A stretch of 64,000 nucleotides of DNA from Paenisporosarcina indica (GCF_001939075.1 NZ_MPTA01000001.1:930001-994000); one strand, 5' to 3'; counted from the stretch's first letter, positions 8,634-17,842 are shown. The notes: generated by a model from the letters alone, not told the origin. Program-made: numbers and translations.

Positions 8634-9287
8634 TTATTCGTTTCCTTCTTGTCCCTCAGCTTCATTGTCCGCTTCAACTTTCACTACTTTTCCAGTGGCA
8701 GCATCAATTTTCACGTCTTGTACTCCGTTAGTTGACTGGATTTCAAAGCCGTAAACAACTACACCATCTTCATCTTCTAATTCAGATTCATTTACTGTTC
8801 CTGGTACTTCTTTTAATGCAATTGCTTGTGCTTCATCTGAAGTCAATTTTGCTTTTGCTTGAAGTTCCGCAATGTTATCGTCATTTTCTTCACTTTCTTC
8901 ACTTTCTTCAGTTTCATTTTCATCGTCATCTGCATCATTTTCGACCTTAACAATATCTCCATTTATTGCATTGACTTTCACGTCATTTACATCACCAGAA
9001 GCTGTTTGAATTTCAAAGCCGTAAACAACAACGCCATCTTCGTCTTCTAATTCAGATTCATTTACTGTTCCTGGTACTTCGTTTATTGCAATTGCTTGTG
9101 CTTCATCTACAGTCAATTTTGCTTTTGCTTGAAGATCGGTAATATTGTCATCGTCTTTTTGATCTTCAGCTTGGTTAGTAGCTGGTGCGCTGTTACTCGC
9201 AGAAGCGGTAGAGATTACACTATTCCCTACTACTGCCCCCCCAATTAGTGTTGCAGCTAAAACTGGGATTATTATTTTCTTTTTCAT
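8634..9287 (-). CDS. Secreted protein with two PepSY domains
   Basis: A 217-residue protein with a signal peptide (1-30), a linker and two PepSY domains (~50-115 and ~138-205) joined by an Asp/Glu-rich spacer. PepSY domains occur as inhibitory or chaperone-like modules in secreted proteins and are often targets of envelope-stress two-component systems. AGGAGG precedes the ATG. The two domains are nearly identical (VPGTVNESELEDEDGV twice), which indicates a recent internal duplication. It has its own terminator and probably its own promoter. Confidence 0.85.
   Translation of the reverse strand: MKKKIIIPVLAATLIGGAVVGNSVISTASASNSAPATNQAEDQKDDDNITDLQAKAKLTVDEAQAIAINEVPGTVNESELEDEDGVVVYGFEIQTASGDVNDVKVNAINGDIVKVENDADDDENETEESEESEENDDNIAELQAKAKLTSDEAQAIALKEVPGTVNESELEDEDGVVVYGFEIQSTNGVQDVKIDAATGKVVKVEADNEAEGQEGNE
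8736..9130. repeat. Internal tandem duplication of a PepSY domain
   Basis: DNA at ~8736-8868 and ~9012-9130 is nearly identical, with a few silent differences. Both copies encode AKAKLT(V/S)DEAQAIA.. through YGFEIQ. Confidence 0.8.
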
Positions 9288-9394
9288 CTGTATTCCTCCT
9301 AAAAATTATTGTGAATCTTTCTTACAGTCCCTATTCTGACAGATGGTTATGAAAAGTTAACGAAGCTTTTTTAAGAAGTTGATAAAACTTTAAT

Positions 9395-9786
9395 GAGGAT
9401 TTTCTCATTTTCTAGCGTGTTCACTAGTGTGCTGTGTTCCTCCCCCCTCACAGAACCATGCTTGCGCTATTTACGCACACGGCTCCTCCAAATCACCATT
9501 CACAAAATGTAGCTAATCAACTGCAGGTAAGGCATCAGCCCTCTCGATTTACTAACATTATGGAGCTCAATCCCTTCAACCATTTGGCTTTCGGCCCGCC
9601 ACCTAACTGTCTACGCTTAAAGGCTAATGTTACCATTCGCCCTCCAAGACTCGAGACGAGTAAATGGCTAGTTCTTTCTCGAAGGGAATCCCAACCGCTA
9701 TATGATACGACCTAGGCTCGGCCGCACACCTGCTTCGTTATTTTAATAAAATAGAGATCTATAGCTACATTACTCGAGGATTTTCT
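9395..9786 (-). mobile_element. Truncated group II intron fragment
   Basis: On the minus strand, 9486-9452 folds into the hairpin that lies just before the reverse-transcriptase ORF in bacterial group II introns (GAGCCGTGTGCG..CGCAAGCATGGTTC) and continues with TGTGAGGGGGG. Upstream minus-strand sequence to ~9730 (with GCCAAATGG and CGAGAGGGC) resembles the intron 5' domains. No maturase follows. An 11-bp direct repeat, GAGGATTTTCT (9395-9405 and 9776-9786), flanks the fragment. The plus-strand 93-codon frame at 9434-9715 is therefore not a gene. Identification is from remembered intron motifs. Confidence 0.6.
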
Positions 9787-10078
9787 GATGAATAAGCAGA
9801 AAATCATTTTTTTAATACCTTAAATTACTTTTTGTAAACAAATGACTCGGCTGATTTCCAGATCAAGGCCTTTTTTCCGAAAATTGTTTCCCTTATACAA
9901 GTTACTTTATTAGTGGGTTTGGACGGGTTACCATCCGACCTTATCCATTATAAATTTCTTTGCACGAATTTATATTATTGAACATTTTGAGTCTTATAAT
10001 ACTTCGTCATAATTAATTCAATGCTAGTTCTTTATGAATTATAATTTTAAAACTGCTTCATTTATAAAGCCTACAATG
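9787..10078. other. Intergenic, nothing recognised
   Basis: AT-rich; no supported gene on either strand. A hairpin (GATTTTCTG/CAGAAAATC, ~9779-9804) followed by seven T's may be a plus-strand terminator relic. Confidence 0.4.
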
Positions 10079-10079
10079 G

Positions 10080-10132
10080 ACAAAAAATATACCCTGCAGA
10101 GTAGACACTTTAAAAAAGTCTTCCCTACAGGG
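10080..10132 (-). terminator. Terminator after pstA
   Basis: Minus-strand stem CCCTG(U)AG/CU(G)CAGGG plus AGAC/GTCT, then TATATTTTTTG. It closes the pst operon immediately after pstA, so no pstB is co-transcribed. Confidence 0.75.
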
Positions 10133-10165
10133 CTCTAGATTAGAATAGTTTATATAAAACCGAAC

Positions 10166-11065
10166 TTATCTTTTATTAGATTTATTTTGAAAACGAAAAT
10201 CTCTTACCCATAATGGAAATCTTATTGATAAACTCAAAAAGAGTGTAATCAATACTAATAACGCAGCAGTTTTTTCAGCAATTTCGGATGCATCTTCTAC
10301 AAGTGCTTCTGACTGAACGTACCATAAATGTACAGGTAAAGTACCACCTGGCGATAATAAACTCCAATCCCACATTTCACCGGATGTTCCTGTTCCCCCT
10401 ACTAGTAGTATTAAGGCCGACTCACCAAATGCCCTACTTGCGGCTAGGCTGACTCCACTAATAATGCCATTTAAAGCTGCAGGGATTACTATTTTCAAAA
10501 TGGTTTGTGCTTTAGTCGCTCCCATTGCATAAGAAGCTTCTCTTAAGTCCATATGTATCGCTTGAATTGCTTCCTCAGTAACTCGTGTAATAACAGGCAA
10601 GTTTAAAAGCGAAAGGGTAATACCTGCACCAATAATCGTTAGACCAACATTAAATATATCCACGAATAGCACATAACCAAATAATCCAATTACAATAGAA
10701 GGAACCGATGCTAGACTTTCTACACAAGATCGAATAAACTCTGTCAATTTATTGTTTGGTGCATATTCAGATAAATACACTCCTGATCCAATTCCAATTG
10801 GGACTGAAATCAATAGCGAAATGAGTAACACATAAATAGAGTTAAGTAAAAATGGCCCTACTCCTCCACCCACATCAATTTCACTAGGTATTCCTACTAA
10901 AAAACTAAAAGAAATTTTGGTTAATCCCTTAGATAAAATATATATGAGTAATAAAAAAATGAGCACTAAGATAAGTGACGTGATTATCCATAAACCTATA
11001 GTGAACATTTGATCACTAATTTTTTTTATTTGTTTATATAACTTGTTAGTAGAATTACCATTCAT
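10166..11065 (-). CDS. pstA: Phosphate ABC transporter permease PstA
   Basis: A ~299-residue inner-membrane permease with the PstA signature region (SVPIGIGSGVYLSEYAP, SLASVPSIVIGLFGYVLFV) and the ATPase-coupling EAA loop (LREASYAMGATKAQTILKIVIP). With PstC it forms the channel for phosphate delivered by PstS. ATG 11065 lies 7 nt behind GGAG; an ATG two codons earlier is only 1 nt away. It is followed directly by a terminator, so the ATPase must be encoded elsewhere. Confidence 0.95.
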   Translation of the reverse strand: MNGNSTNKLYKQIKKISDQMFTIGLWIITSLILVLIFLLLIYILSKGLTKISFSFLVGIPSEIDVGGGVGPFLLNSIYVLLISLLISVPIGIGSGVYLSEYAPNNKLTEFIRSCVESLASVPSIVIGLFGYVLFVDIFNVGLTIIGAGITLSLLNLPVITRVTEEAIQAIHMDLREASYAMGATKAQTILKIVIPAALNGIISGVSLAASRAFGESALILLVGGTGTSGEMWDWSLLSPGGTLPVHLWYVQSEALVEDASEIAEKTAALLVLITLFLSLSIRFPLWVRDFRFQNKSNKR

Positions 11066-11067
11066 GC

Positions 11068-11994
11068 TCATGCTCCTTTTACGCGAAGCTTCCTAATAAT
11101 TATTATCAGTAAGTTTGAAATGAGTAGTAATAAGAACGCCATCATGTATAGCGCATAATTCCAAGTTGAATCGAACTCTACATCAATAATTTGATTTACA
11201 ATATTACTTGTTAAAACTGAAGTTGGAGTTAATAAATCCGATGGCAGCTGGGGAGTGTTACCTATAACCATGACAACCGCCATTGTCTCACCTATTGAAC
11301 GTGCCATTCCTAAAATAACTGCCGTGAAAATTCCAGGTGACGCTGCAGGTAAAATCACTTTTATAATTGTCTGCATCCTCGTACTCCCAAGTGCATAGCT
11401 TGCTTCTCTTAGCTCTGAAGGTACAGAAGAAATGGCATCATCGCTTATTCTAGAAATAGTAGGTAACACCATGATGTTTAATACTATAGCTGCCGCAAGT
11501 AATCCATCACCCATAGTGGCTCCTGTTATATTTCTCAAAAAAGGAATAAGCACTGTTAATCCTAGGTATCCATAAACAATAGATGGAATACCAACTAATA
11601 AATCTAGTACTGGACGTAATATACGCTTTAGCCAATTAGGAGCTATTTCAGAAGTAAAGATGGCAATTCCTATAGAAATAGGTGCTGCTAATAATAAAGT
11701 TAACCCTGTTAAAGAAAGAGTGCCTAAAATAAAGGTTGCTGCTCCAAACTTGTCATCATACGGTTCCCACGTCGTTGAAAAAAAGAACTCTTGAAAAGAA
11801 ACATCTTTAAATACTAATAATCCTGTACGACCTACAAAAATAATAATAGATAATAATGAGAGACCTAATATTAATACACTAAAAAAACAAAACAACCTAA
11901 ACATTCTATTTTGAAAATAGGTGCTCTTTGTAATTCTTTTTTCATATCTATTAGTAAACTGAGATCCCCTTAGCTCTTGCAACATTTTCGCCAT
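11068..11994 (-). CDS. pstC: Phosphate ABC transporter permease PstC
   Basis: A 308-residue permease: long N-terminal cytoplasmic stretch, six TM helices, the family stretches LVGIPSIVYGYLGL and GMARSIGETMAVVMVIGN, and an EAA loop LREASYALGSTRMQTIIKVILP. ATG 11994 follows GGAGGAAATT. A strong hairpin without a U-run lies between pstS and this gene (12017-12044), suggesting a drop in expression after pstS, as is usual for binding-protein operons. Confidence 0.95.
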   Translation of the reverse strand: MAKMLQELRGSQFTNRYEKRITKSTYFQNRMFRLFCFFSVLILGLSLLSIIIFVGRTGLLVFKDVSFQEFFFSTTWEPYDDKFGAATFILGTLSLTGLTLLLAAPISIGIAIFTSEIAPNWLKRILRPVLDLLVGIPSIVYGYLGLTVLIPFLRNITGATMGDGLLAAAIVLNIMVLPTISRISDDAISSVPSELREASYALGSTRMQTIIKVILPAASPGIFTAVILGMARSIGETMAVVMVIGNTPQLPSDLLTPTSVLTSNIVNQIIDVEFDSTWNYALYMMAFLLLLISNLLIIIIRKLRVKGA

Positions 11995-12016
11995 AATTTC
12001 CTCCAAATACTAACAT

Positions 12017-12044
12017 AATGCCAGCCTATAGAAAGGCTGGCATT
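12017..12044 (-). promoter_or_regulatory. Intra-operon hairpin between pstS and pstC
   Basis: An 11-bp perfect stem (AATGCCAGCCT/AGGCTGGCATT) with a 6-base loop and no U-tract. It probably stabilises the upstream pstS message or attenuates pstC-pstA. Confidence 0.65.
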
Positions 12045-12065
12045 TTAACTTATTTAGTAAAGAAC

Positions 12066-12917
12066 TTATTTCATTTTACTAATTGGGATAAACTTTAATT
12101 TAGTTAATGAACCATTTTGGAATTTACTGCTTTGGATATACTTAATGAACTCCGCATCAGCACCTTTTGGAACACCTTTCGTTACTAGATAACCGTAACT
12201 CCAAATTTTATACTTTCCTTTAATAACATTATCAGTAGTAGCTTCTACCCCATTGAAACTAATTGCTTTAATATTCCCTTTTACATAAGCAAAGTCTACA
12301 TAACCAATAGCATTCGGATTTGAATTAACAGCTGTTACCATTTCTCCACTTTTTCCAACTTCTTTATAATTTTCACCTTTTGTCATAAAATCTTCTCCAG
12401 CTAGAGCTTTCATTTGATAGTTTACTCGTGTACCAGAACCATGTTTTCGGTTTACAACAACAATTTCAGCATCTTTTCCTCCAACTTCTTTCCAGTTGGT
12501 AATTTTTCCAGCATAAATATTTTGTAATTGCTTTGTTGATAAGTCTTTAACAGGATTCTCTTTATGAACAATTGTTGCAAATGGAATAACCGCGATTTTG
12601 TGCGCTTTTAAATCTGTAAATGCTTTAAATCCAGGAACTTCTTTTGTAGCATCCCAATCCACTGCCCCTATTGTTGCAGCACCTTTTGAAACCGATTGTG
12701 GTCCTGCAATTGAGGAAGAACCTGAAACAGATACAGAAACTTTTGGATTAAGCTTTTTGAATTCTTTAGCCGCTTGTTGCGTTAGTGGAAGTAATGCCGT
12801 TGATCCAGCTACAACAATCTTTCCTGATGTTGCTGCAGACGCTATACTACTGATTGAGAAACCTAAAGCCAAAACTAATGACAAAGTTAAAATCGTTATA
12901 CGTTTAAAAATACTCAT
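12066..12917 (-). CDS. pstS: Phosphate-binding protein PstS
   Basis: A 283-residue periplasmic-binding-type protein with ligand motifs AGSTAL, SGSSSIAG and KHGSGTR, which bind phosphate in the family. The signal sequence ends SSIASAATS, a signal peptidase I site. There is no cysteine in the N-terminal region, so it is not the lipoprotein usual in Gram-positives; retention must use another route. AAGGGG precedes the ATG. The start lies 18 nt after the stop of the stalk/propeller gene, so the two share a transcript. Confidence 0.93.
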   Translation of the reverse strand: MSIFKRITILTLSLVLALGFSISSIASAATSGKIVVAGSTALLPLTQQAAKEFKKLNPKVSVSVSGSSSIAGPQSVSKGAATIGAVDWDATKEVPGFKAFTDLKAHKIAVIPFATIVHKENPVKDLSTKQLQNIYAGKITNWKEVGGKDAEIVVVNRKHGSGTRVNYQMKALAGEDFMTKGENYKEVGKSGEMVTAVNSNPNAIGYVDFAYVKGNIKAISFNGVEATTDNVIKGKYKIWSYGYLVTKGVPKGADAEFIKYIQSSKFQNGSLTKLKFIPISKMK

Positions 12918-12935
12918 GATTATAATCCCCTTTTC

Positions 12936-14717
12936 CTATTTTGTTAATGTTTCTATTTTTCCATTTTTAAGTAAAACCAATATTTCTCCATCTTTTCCAG
13001 ATGTTGTTGCAACGATGGTTTTTCCATCATTGGAAACTGAGAAAGATGTTAACTCTAATTTTGTTTGGGCAATTTTGTTTAACTTTTTAGTAACAGTGTC
13101 CCACTTATAAATAACGGAATACCCATTACTTTCTCTCGTTAAAATCATTAATTTCCCTTCAGAAGTTATTAAGAGATTTTTAATGTCTATATTTGGAATA
13201 AGAGTTGAAACAACATTTTCTGTGTTTATCACTTTCACGTCTGGAAGTTTGTCAGTTTCCGTGTCTGCACTAATATATACAATATCCCCATTCTCTAAAA
13301 AGCCAGGGAAAACTTTATTATCTTTTGTAGTAGTTACAGAAACCGCCTTTGATTCAGCATCTTTTAAGTTAATAACATAAATTTGTTGCTCCGTGTCTGT
13401 TAAGTCAATACTATCTACCTCTGGAATTTCACCCTTAGTAAGTGATGTTGTTCCTTCTTTACCTACCACATAAAGAAGTTTGTTACCGTCAATTGATAAA
13501 CGTAGATCGGTTTTGTAAATTAATTTATCTTCAAATATTTTTGTAATAGAACCATCTATCACATTAATTGAAGAAACTATTTCACTTTTATCGCCTTGAA
13601 GAAAATAGACTTTTTGGCTATCTTTTGACCAAATAAATTCTAATTTAACAGAATCGTCATTTAGGTTTATTCCATTTACTTTTTTAGCTACTAAATCTAC
13701 TAAATAAACATAGCCATTTTCATCTGAATAGATAGCTTGTTTACCATTAGGAGACACTTTTAACTCAGTTGCATTTACTGTGAATTGTGCCTTTTTAGAA
13801 GACGTATTTAAAAGTAAAGATCGACTTTCTGTTTCCGTTTCATTCATTACAAGAACTGAATCATTGCCAACCCATTGCGGATTAAAAGTATCCCCATCTA
13901 CTAATCCTGTAGTTGAAATAAAGTAACCATTTGTGAGTGGAAGTATATCTCCATCAAATGCTTTAACTAAATCGGAAAGATCAGCAAAGACGACATTTTT
14001 AACGATAATAGGATTTTCTTTTAGCATTACAGATTTATTATTCACTACCATATTTTTGTTTGATAATTTCAATTTAATCGTTTTACCTTTTTTCGTAACT
14101 AATACTTCATTATTTTTATTAACTGTCGTAGAAGCTGAATATAATTTCGCAATGTCTTGTACAGAATATAATTGCTTTCCGTTAATGCTTAGAGTTTTTA
14201 CCTTTTTATCATTTCCATCTACAATCAATAATTTTTCCGACAGATTAATAGTCCCATTAACTGTAATTAAAAGATTTTTATCTACTAGTAGATCTCCACC
14301 TAATGTTTTTACGAGAGAATCAATTTCTACAAATAATGTTTTCCCTATCATTTTAGTGGGGGTGCTTAACTTGACTTTTTTACCATTAACCACTCCGCTT
14401 GCAGAGTTTACTTTATAAACAATTTTTTTAACTTGATTACCACTTTTTTTTGATACTTCATAAGATTTCGTTTTACTATTGTATTTCACAGTAGCAGCCA
14501 TTATTTGAGATAATTGATCAACTGAATACAGTTTCTTCTTGTTTAAAAGTGTAATTGTGATTACTTTTTCTTGGCCATTTACAATAACAATATCTTTTTG
14601 AGAAATTTGCTGTTGTTGAGTAGTTGCTGCACTTACATTATTTATTGCTATTGGAGTAAATGCACTCCCTAAAAACACTGCAGTGGCCAAAGCTAGACTT
14701 GTAATTTTTCGCTTCAT
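12936..14717 (-). CDS. Secreted copper-amine-oxidase-N (stalk) domain and beta-propeller-like protein
   Basis: A ~593-residue exported protein. Signal peptide 1-30 (NNVSAAT), two stalk-type domains (about 35-130 and 135-240; KKLYSVDQLSQIM, GKQLYSVQDIAKLYSA, each with a GxxxxxxDLVKxxGGD-like end), then ~350 residues of TolB/WD40-like repeats (ELKVSPNGKQAIYSDENG, RLSIDGNKLLYV, SVSNDGKTIVATTS). Stalk domains are common in Bacilli wall proteins. ATG 14717 follows GGGGGAAGAG. It is the first gene of the pst operon and carries the PhoP box upstream. It may bind the cell wall or teichoic acid and help hold or release phosphate; that is inference. Confidence 0.8.
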   Translation of the reverse strand: MKRKITSLALATAVFLGSAFTPIAINNVSAATTQQQQISQKDIVIVNGQEKVITITLLNKKKLYSVDQLSQIMAATVKYNSKTKSYEVSKKSGNQVKKIVYKVNSASGVVNGKKVKLSTPTKMIGKTLFVEIDSLVKTLGGDLLVDKNLLITVNGTINLSEKLLIVDGNDKKVKTLSINGKQLYSVQDIAKLYSASTTVNKNNEVLVTKKGKTIKLKLSNKNMVVNNKSVMLKENPIIVKNVVFADLSDLVKAFDGDILPLTNGYFISTTGLVDGDTFNPQWVGNDSVLVMNETETESRSLLLNTSSKKAQFTVNATELKVSPNGKQAIYSDENGYVYLVDLVAKKVNGINLNDDSVKLEFIWSKDSQKVYFLQGDKSEIVSSINVIDGSITKIFEDKLIYKTDLRLSIDGNKLLYVVGKEGTTSLTKGEIPEVDSIDLTDTEQQIYVINLKDAESKAVSVTTTKDNKVFPGFLENGDIVYISADTETDKLPDVKVINTENVVSTLIPNIDIKNLLITSEGKLMILTRESNGYSVIYKWDTVTKKLNKIAQTKLELTSFSVSNDGKTIVATTSGKDGEILVLLKNGKIETLTK

Positions 14718-14808
14718 TTCTCTTCCCCCATTTAGTTTATTTGTTCTAATAGTGAACCTTCTTCGTTCAAGAGCTCTCCCCATGTTTGACATAACATCCC
14801 CAAAAAGT

Positions 14809-14851
14809 ACTATACTTTTTAATTGTTAAAATAGTTATATTATTTTGTTAA
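14809..14851 (-). promoter_or_regulatory. PhoP box and -10 of the stalk-pst operon
   Basis: Minus strand: three hexamers at an exact 11-bp period, TTAACA (14851-14846), ATATAA (14840-14835) and TTAACA (14829-14824). This matches the PhoP consensus of TT(A/T/C)ACA repeats with 5-bp spacers. A TATAGT -10 lies at 14814-14809. This fits induction by phosphate starvation. Confidence 0.65.
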
Positions 14852-14972
14852 TTATTATTTTCTTATTGTAAAGAATTGTTTTATCCTATAATGAGGTTAT
14901 GAAATACCAATACGTTGCAGAAACTCTTTTAGAAAGTTATCCACAAGTAAATGTTATTATAGTTCATAAACA

Positions 14973-15012
14973 AAAAAGCGTGGCGAGTCATATTGAACTC
15001 ACCACGCTTTTG
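14973..15012. terminator. Strong bidirectional terminator
   Basis: AAAAGCGTGGcGAGT with ACTCaCCACGCTTTT. On the minus strand it follows a 21-codon frame (15090-15025, ending GGRYQRDYQDL). That frame is either the last codons of a deleted gene or a tiny ORF. Confidence 0.75.
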
Positions 15013-15119
15013 TATGTAAAGCAATTAAAGATCTTGATAATCTCGTTGATATCTGCCACCATCTTTTACTTCTGTATGGGGTAGCGTCATTTCCTTATTG
15101 ACCTCACTGTTGCGTTAGC

Positions 15120-15380
15120 TCAAGTAGAAAACTTAACATTCTAATAATAATTTTAACATAAATATCCATATAAAATTTTGAATATTACATATTTATATTG
15201 TTAAGGGATAAAAGGATCTGTAACAAAACTCGTCCTTTTCTGAACACGACCATACTGGTTATAAAAGTTATTATTTTAAATCTATTATATGTAATAAAAC
15301 TCTGTTCATTATTCTATGTTCAATAACCATTTCTTTGTAGTCTTACGTTACAATTAATATAGGATTAATATGGGAATGAG
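15120..15380. other. Intergenic upstream of recombinase
   Basis: AT-rich with no supported gene. At ~15103-15127 a half-unit resembling the 29-36 kb palindromic repeat (CACTGTTGCGTTAGCTCAAG) can be seen. Confidence 0.4.
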
Positions 15381-15382
15381 GA

Positions 15383-15943
15383 ATGAATGTGTTAATTGGA
15401 TATGCTCGAGTCTCAACAGGTTTACAAAACTTGGATTTGCAAACAGATGCACTAACACAATACGGATGTGTGAAAATTTTTCACGATAAGATGAGTGGGT
15501 CAAAAAAACAAAGACCTGGTTTAGAAGAAGCGCTTCAATATACTCGTCAAGGAGACACTATAGTTGTATGGCGATTAGATCGTTTGGGTCGAAACATGCA
15601 AGACTTGATTGACCTAGTAAATAACTTAAATGATCAAGGCATTGGATTTCACAGTCTTCAAGAAAACATAACTATGGATAGGAGCAATGCAACGGGTCAA
15701 CTGATGTTTCATCTCTTTGCGGCATTTGCTGAATTTGAACGAAATCTAATTCAAGAACGATCCGTTGCAGGACGAGTTGCGGCAAGAGCACGAGGTCGTC
15801 TTGGTGGTCGTCCAGAGAAATACGGTGAAAAAGATATTGAAATGATGAAAGCACTTATTGATGGCGGGACACCAATCAAAGATGTGGCTGAAAGATGGGG
15901 GGTTTCTCGAACAACTATTTATCGATACTTGGAACGTAAATGA
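15383..15943 (+). CDS. Small serine recombinase (resolvase/invertase family)
   Basis: A 186-residue recombinase: catalytic Ser in YARVST at the N-terminus, catalytic arginines in VWRLDRLGRNMQDL, the EFERNLIQERSVAGRVAARARGR helix E region, and a C-terminal helix-turn-helix (GTPIKDVAERWGVSRTTIYRYL). It cuts and rejoins DNA at short res/inversion sites. GTG 15389 lies 7 nt behind GAGG and gives the conserved start LIGYARVST; ATG 15383 is only 1 nt away. No transposase is next to it. It is the only intact site-specific recombinase seen in the window. Confidence 0.9.
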   Translation: MNVLIGYARVSTGLQNLDLQTDALTQYGCVKIFHDKMSGSKKQRPGLEEALQYTRQGDTIVVWRLDRLGRNMQDLIDLVNNLNDQGIGFHSLQENITMDRSNATGQLMFHLFAAFAEFERNLIQERSVAGRVAARARGRLGGRPEKYGEKDIEMMKALIDGGTPIKDVAERWGVSRTTIYRYLERK

Positions 15944-16157
15944 ATCTGATATATAAGAACCAAGATTCTGCATCCGTGGAACGGACAGACCTTGCATATC
16001 TCACTTAATACTTTATAGTTGAAACTCATTTATCATTTACAACTGCTCCATCACAAGATAATTATGAATTAACCATCGGCACGTATATGATGGAGAGAAT
16101 TACGGATTATTAAAGGTGACCTATGCATAAGTAAAGACGGTTTTTGTAAAAATAAAT
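15944..16157. other. Intergenic with possible gene-end relic
   Basis: No start codon with a ribosome site. A short plus frame ending ..TIGTYMMERITDY at ~16112 could be the tail of a lost gene. Nothing else recognised. Confidence 0.3.
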
Positions 16158-16195
16158 AAGCCGATTCGAGATTTGTTCTCGAATCGGCTTTTCTT
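16158..16195. terminator. Bidirectional terminator
   Basis: A 13-bp perfect stem AAGCCGATTCGAG/CTCGAATCGGCTT with T-rich flank. It lies between the recombinase and the end of the SMC-type gene. Confidence 0.85.
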
Positions 16196-16234
16196 TAGGT
16201 TTTTATTAGCTAAAAAAGCCCATCTATATCTATA

Positions 16235-17842
16235 TCATAGCTTAATTGAAAACTCCTCAGTTAGCTTTTCGAACTCTTCAAAGTATTTTTCACTTAGCAT
16301 TTTACTTGCAATATGGTTTGAATAATCAATATGATTTATTGTTATCATATCACCGTATTTACCTACTTCTTCTGTTTTTAGTGTAGTAGTAAATATGACT
16401 TGTATATCTAATTTGGAAAAAAGATCTAAAACGAGTAATTCTTTTTCTGTTGATAAATCTTCTGCACGGAAAGAATCTACAATAACTGGTAAATTATAAT
16501 TTAATACTTTAGCTAATGAATACAGTTTGACTAAATGATAAACTGTAGCTTCACTACCTGAAAATATTTGATTACTTTTTGTGAAAATAGATTCAAATTT
16601 AAGATTACCCGCTGAATCAATGATAAAGTAAGTATTATTCATAAGATCTGTTATATCTTTTAATAAATCTTGTTGTTTTTGTATTATTTCTTCTGAATCA
16701 TTTTGATTACTAAGTATATCATCTTCTAATTTCATTATTTCAGCGTCTAAATCGTTTATACGTTTTTCAGCATCGGTAGCAATATACATTTCATCTTTAT
16801 AAGCAACTAACACTTCTAAACTAATCTCTTCTGGCGCAAGTATATTTTTCATTTCTTCTTGACGCTTATTTATTTCAAATGTATAATCCTCAATTTCTTC
16901 ACTATACGCATTAATTTTTTCAGTAATTGATTCTAGAATTTGATTACGAATTTCAGGTGTTGAAACTTCAAAACTGTAAGAATGTTTACCCTCACTATAA
17001 AAACTAATATGTGTTGAGTTGCAATCCATACATCTTAATTCACCAGAATCAATGTTTCTGTTTAATGATTTTAGCTCTTTAATTGTTATTTCACATTTAC
17101 TTTTTCTAGATAAAGCAGAATTCCTGGATTTACTAAGTTCTAAAATTTGATCTTTTACTTTCTCAATTTTTTCTATAATTGACTTAAAATTCAACTTATC
17201 ATTAACGCTACTTAAGTAACTGGCTGCCGCATTTGTTGACTTTAATATTTTATATTGTTTTAGTAGGGTTTTTCTTTCATCCTTTAAATTACTAATCTTT
17301 CTCTTAACAAGGTCGACATTTTCAAGGGGTTTAGCATTAGTTTTAATATTAGCAGATGAGAACAACATATTATAAAAGTCGGTTTTATTATAAAAACCTT
17401 TGTTTGCGATATTGGATGTATCCTTTTTATCTTGTCCTACAAAATTTAATTGATAATATAGCTCTGGATCTACAATTCTTTCAATGCCGTTTTTTGTAAT
17501 TGTCGGAAGCTTAAATATGCTTTTTGTCCAATATCTTTTTAATTCAGATATACTATGGAATACCATTAAACTATGATTGTTTTTTAATATAAATGAATTG
17601 GCTTTTCTACAAAGTGTATATTGTTTATCTTCTACTGAAAAAACAATTATATGATAATAATCCATATAATTAAAAGTAGATGGAAAAGCCGGAACATTAC
17701 CTAAACAAAACATAAGACTTTGAATTAATATAGTTTTGCCACGATTATTATCATCGCTTGAAATAATATTTATAGTTTTTGAAAACGATGATTCAATATA
17801 TGCTTCTTTAGAATTACCTATCGCTACCTTTTGAATAATCAT
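16235..17842 (-). CDS. SMC/Rad50-like ATPase of a two-gene defence-type module
   Basis: A 535-residue protein. Variant Walker A DDNNRGKT (30-37), long coiled coil (~175-420) broken at its middle by CMDC (271-274) like a zinc hook, ABC signature-like FSGSEATVY (~425) and Walker-B-like LPVIVDSF near 455. SMC/Rad50-type ATPases in defence systems sense DNA or phage structures and license a partner nuclease. The start overlaps the upstream nuclease stop by 4 nt (ATGA), so the two are coupled. It resembles the ABC ATPases of Lamassu or ABC-3C systems. I cannot assign it to a named subtype. Confidence 0.7.
   Translation of the reverse strand: MIIQKVAIGNSKEAYIESSFSKTINIISSDDNNRGKTILIQSLMFCLGNVPAFPSTFNYMDYYHIIVFSVEDKQYTLCRKANSFILKNNHSLMVFHSISELKRYWTKSIFKLPTITKNGIERIVDPELYYQLNFVGQDKKDTSNIANKGFYNKTDFYNMLFSSANIKTNAKPLENVDLVKRKISNLKDERKTLLKQYKILKSTNAAASYLSSVNDKLNFKSIIEKIEKVKDQILELSKSRNSALSRKSKCEITIKELKSLNRNIDSGELRCMDCNSTHISFYSEGKHSYSFEVSTPEIRNQILESITEKINAYSEEIEDYTFEINKRQEEMKNILAPEEISLEVLVAYKDEMYIATDAEKRINDLDAEIMKLEDDILSNQNDSEEIIQKQQDLLKDITDLMNNTYFIIDSAGNLKFESIFTKSNQIFSGSEATVYHLVKLYSLAKVLNYNLPVIVDSFRAEDLSTEKELLVLDLFSKLDIQVIFTTTLKTEEVGKYGDMITINHIDYSNHIASKMLSEKYFEEFEKLTEEFSIKL

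Noticed and set aside
9434-9715. 93-codon plus-strand frame
   Set aside because: It lies antisense to the group II intron fragment; composition and lack of a ribosome site argue against a gene.
14899-15084. 61-codon plus-strand frame
   Set aside because: It reads through a strong terminator hairpin and has only a weak, badly spaced ribosome site.
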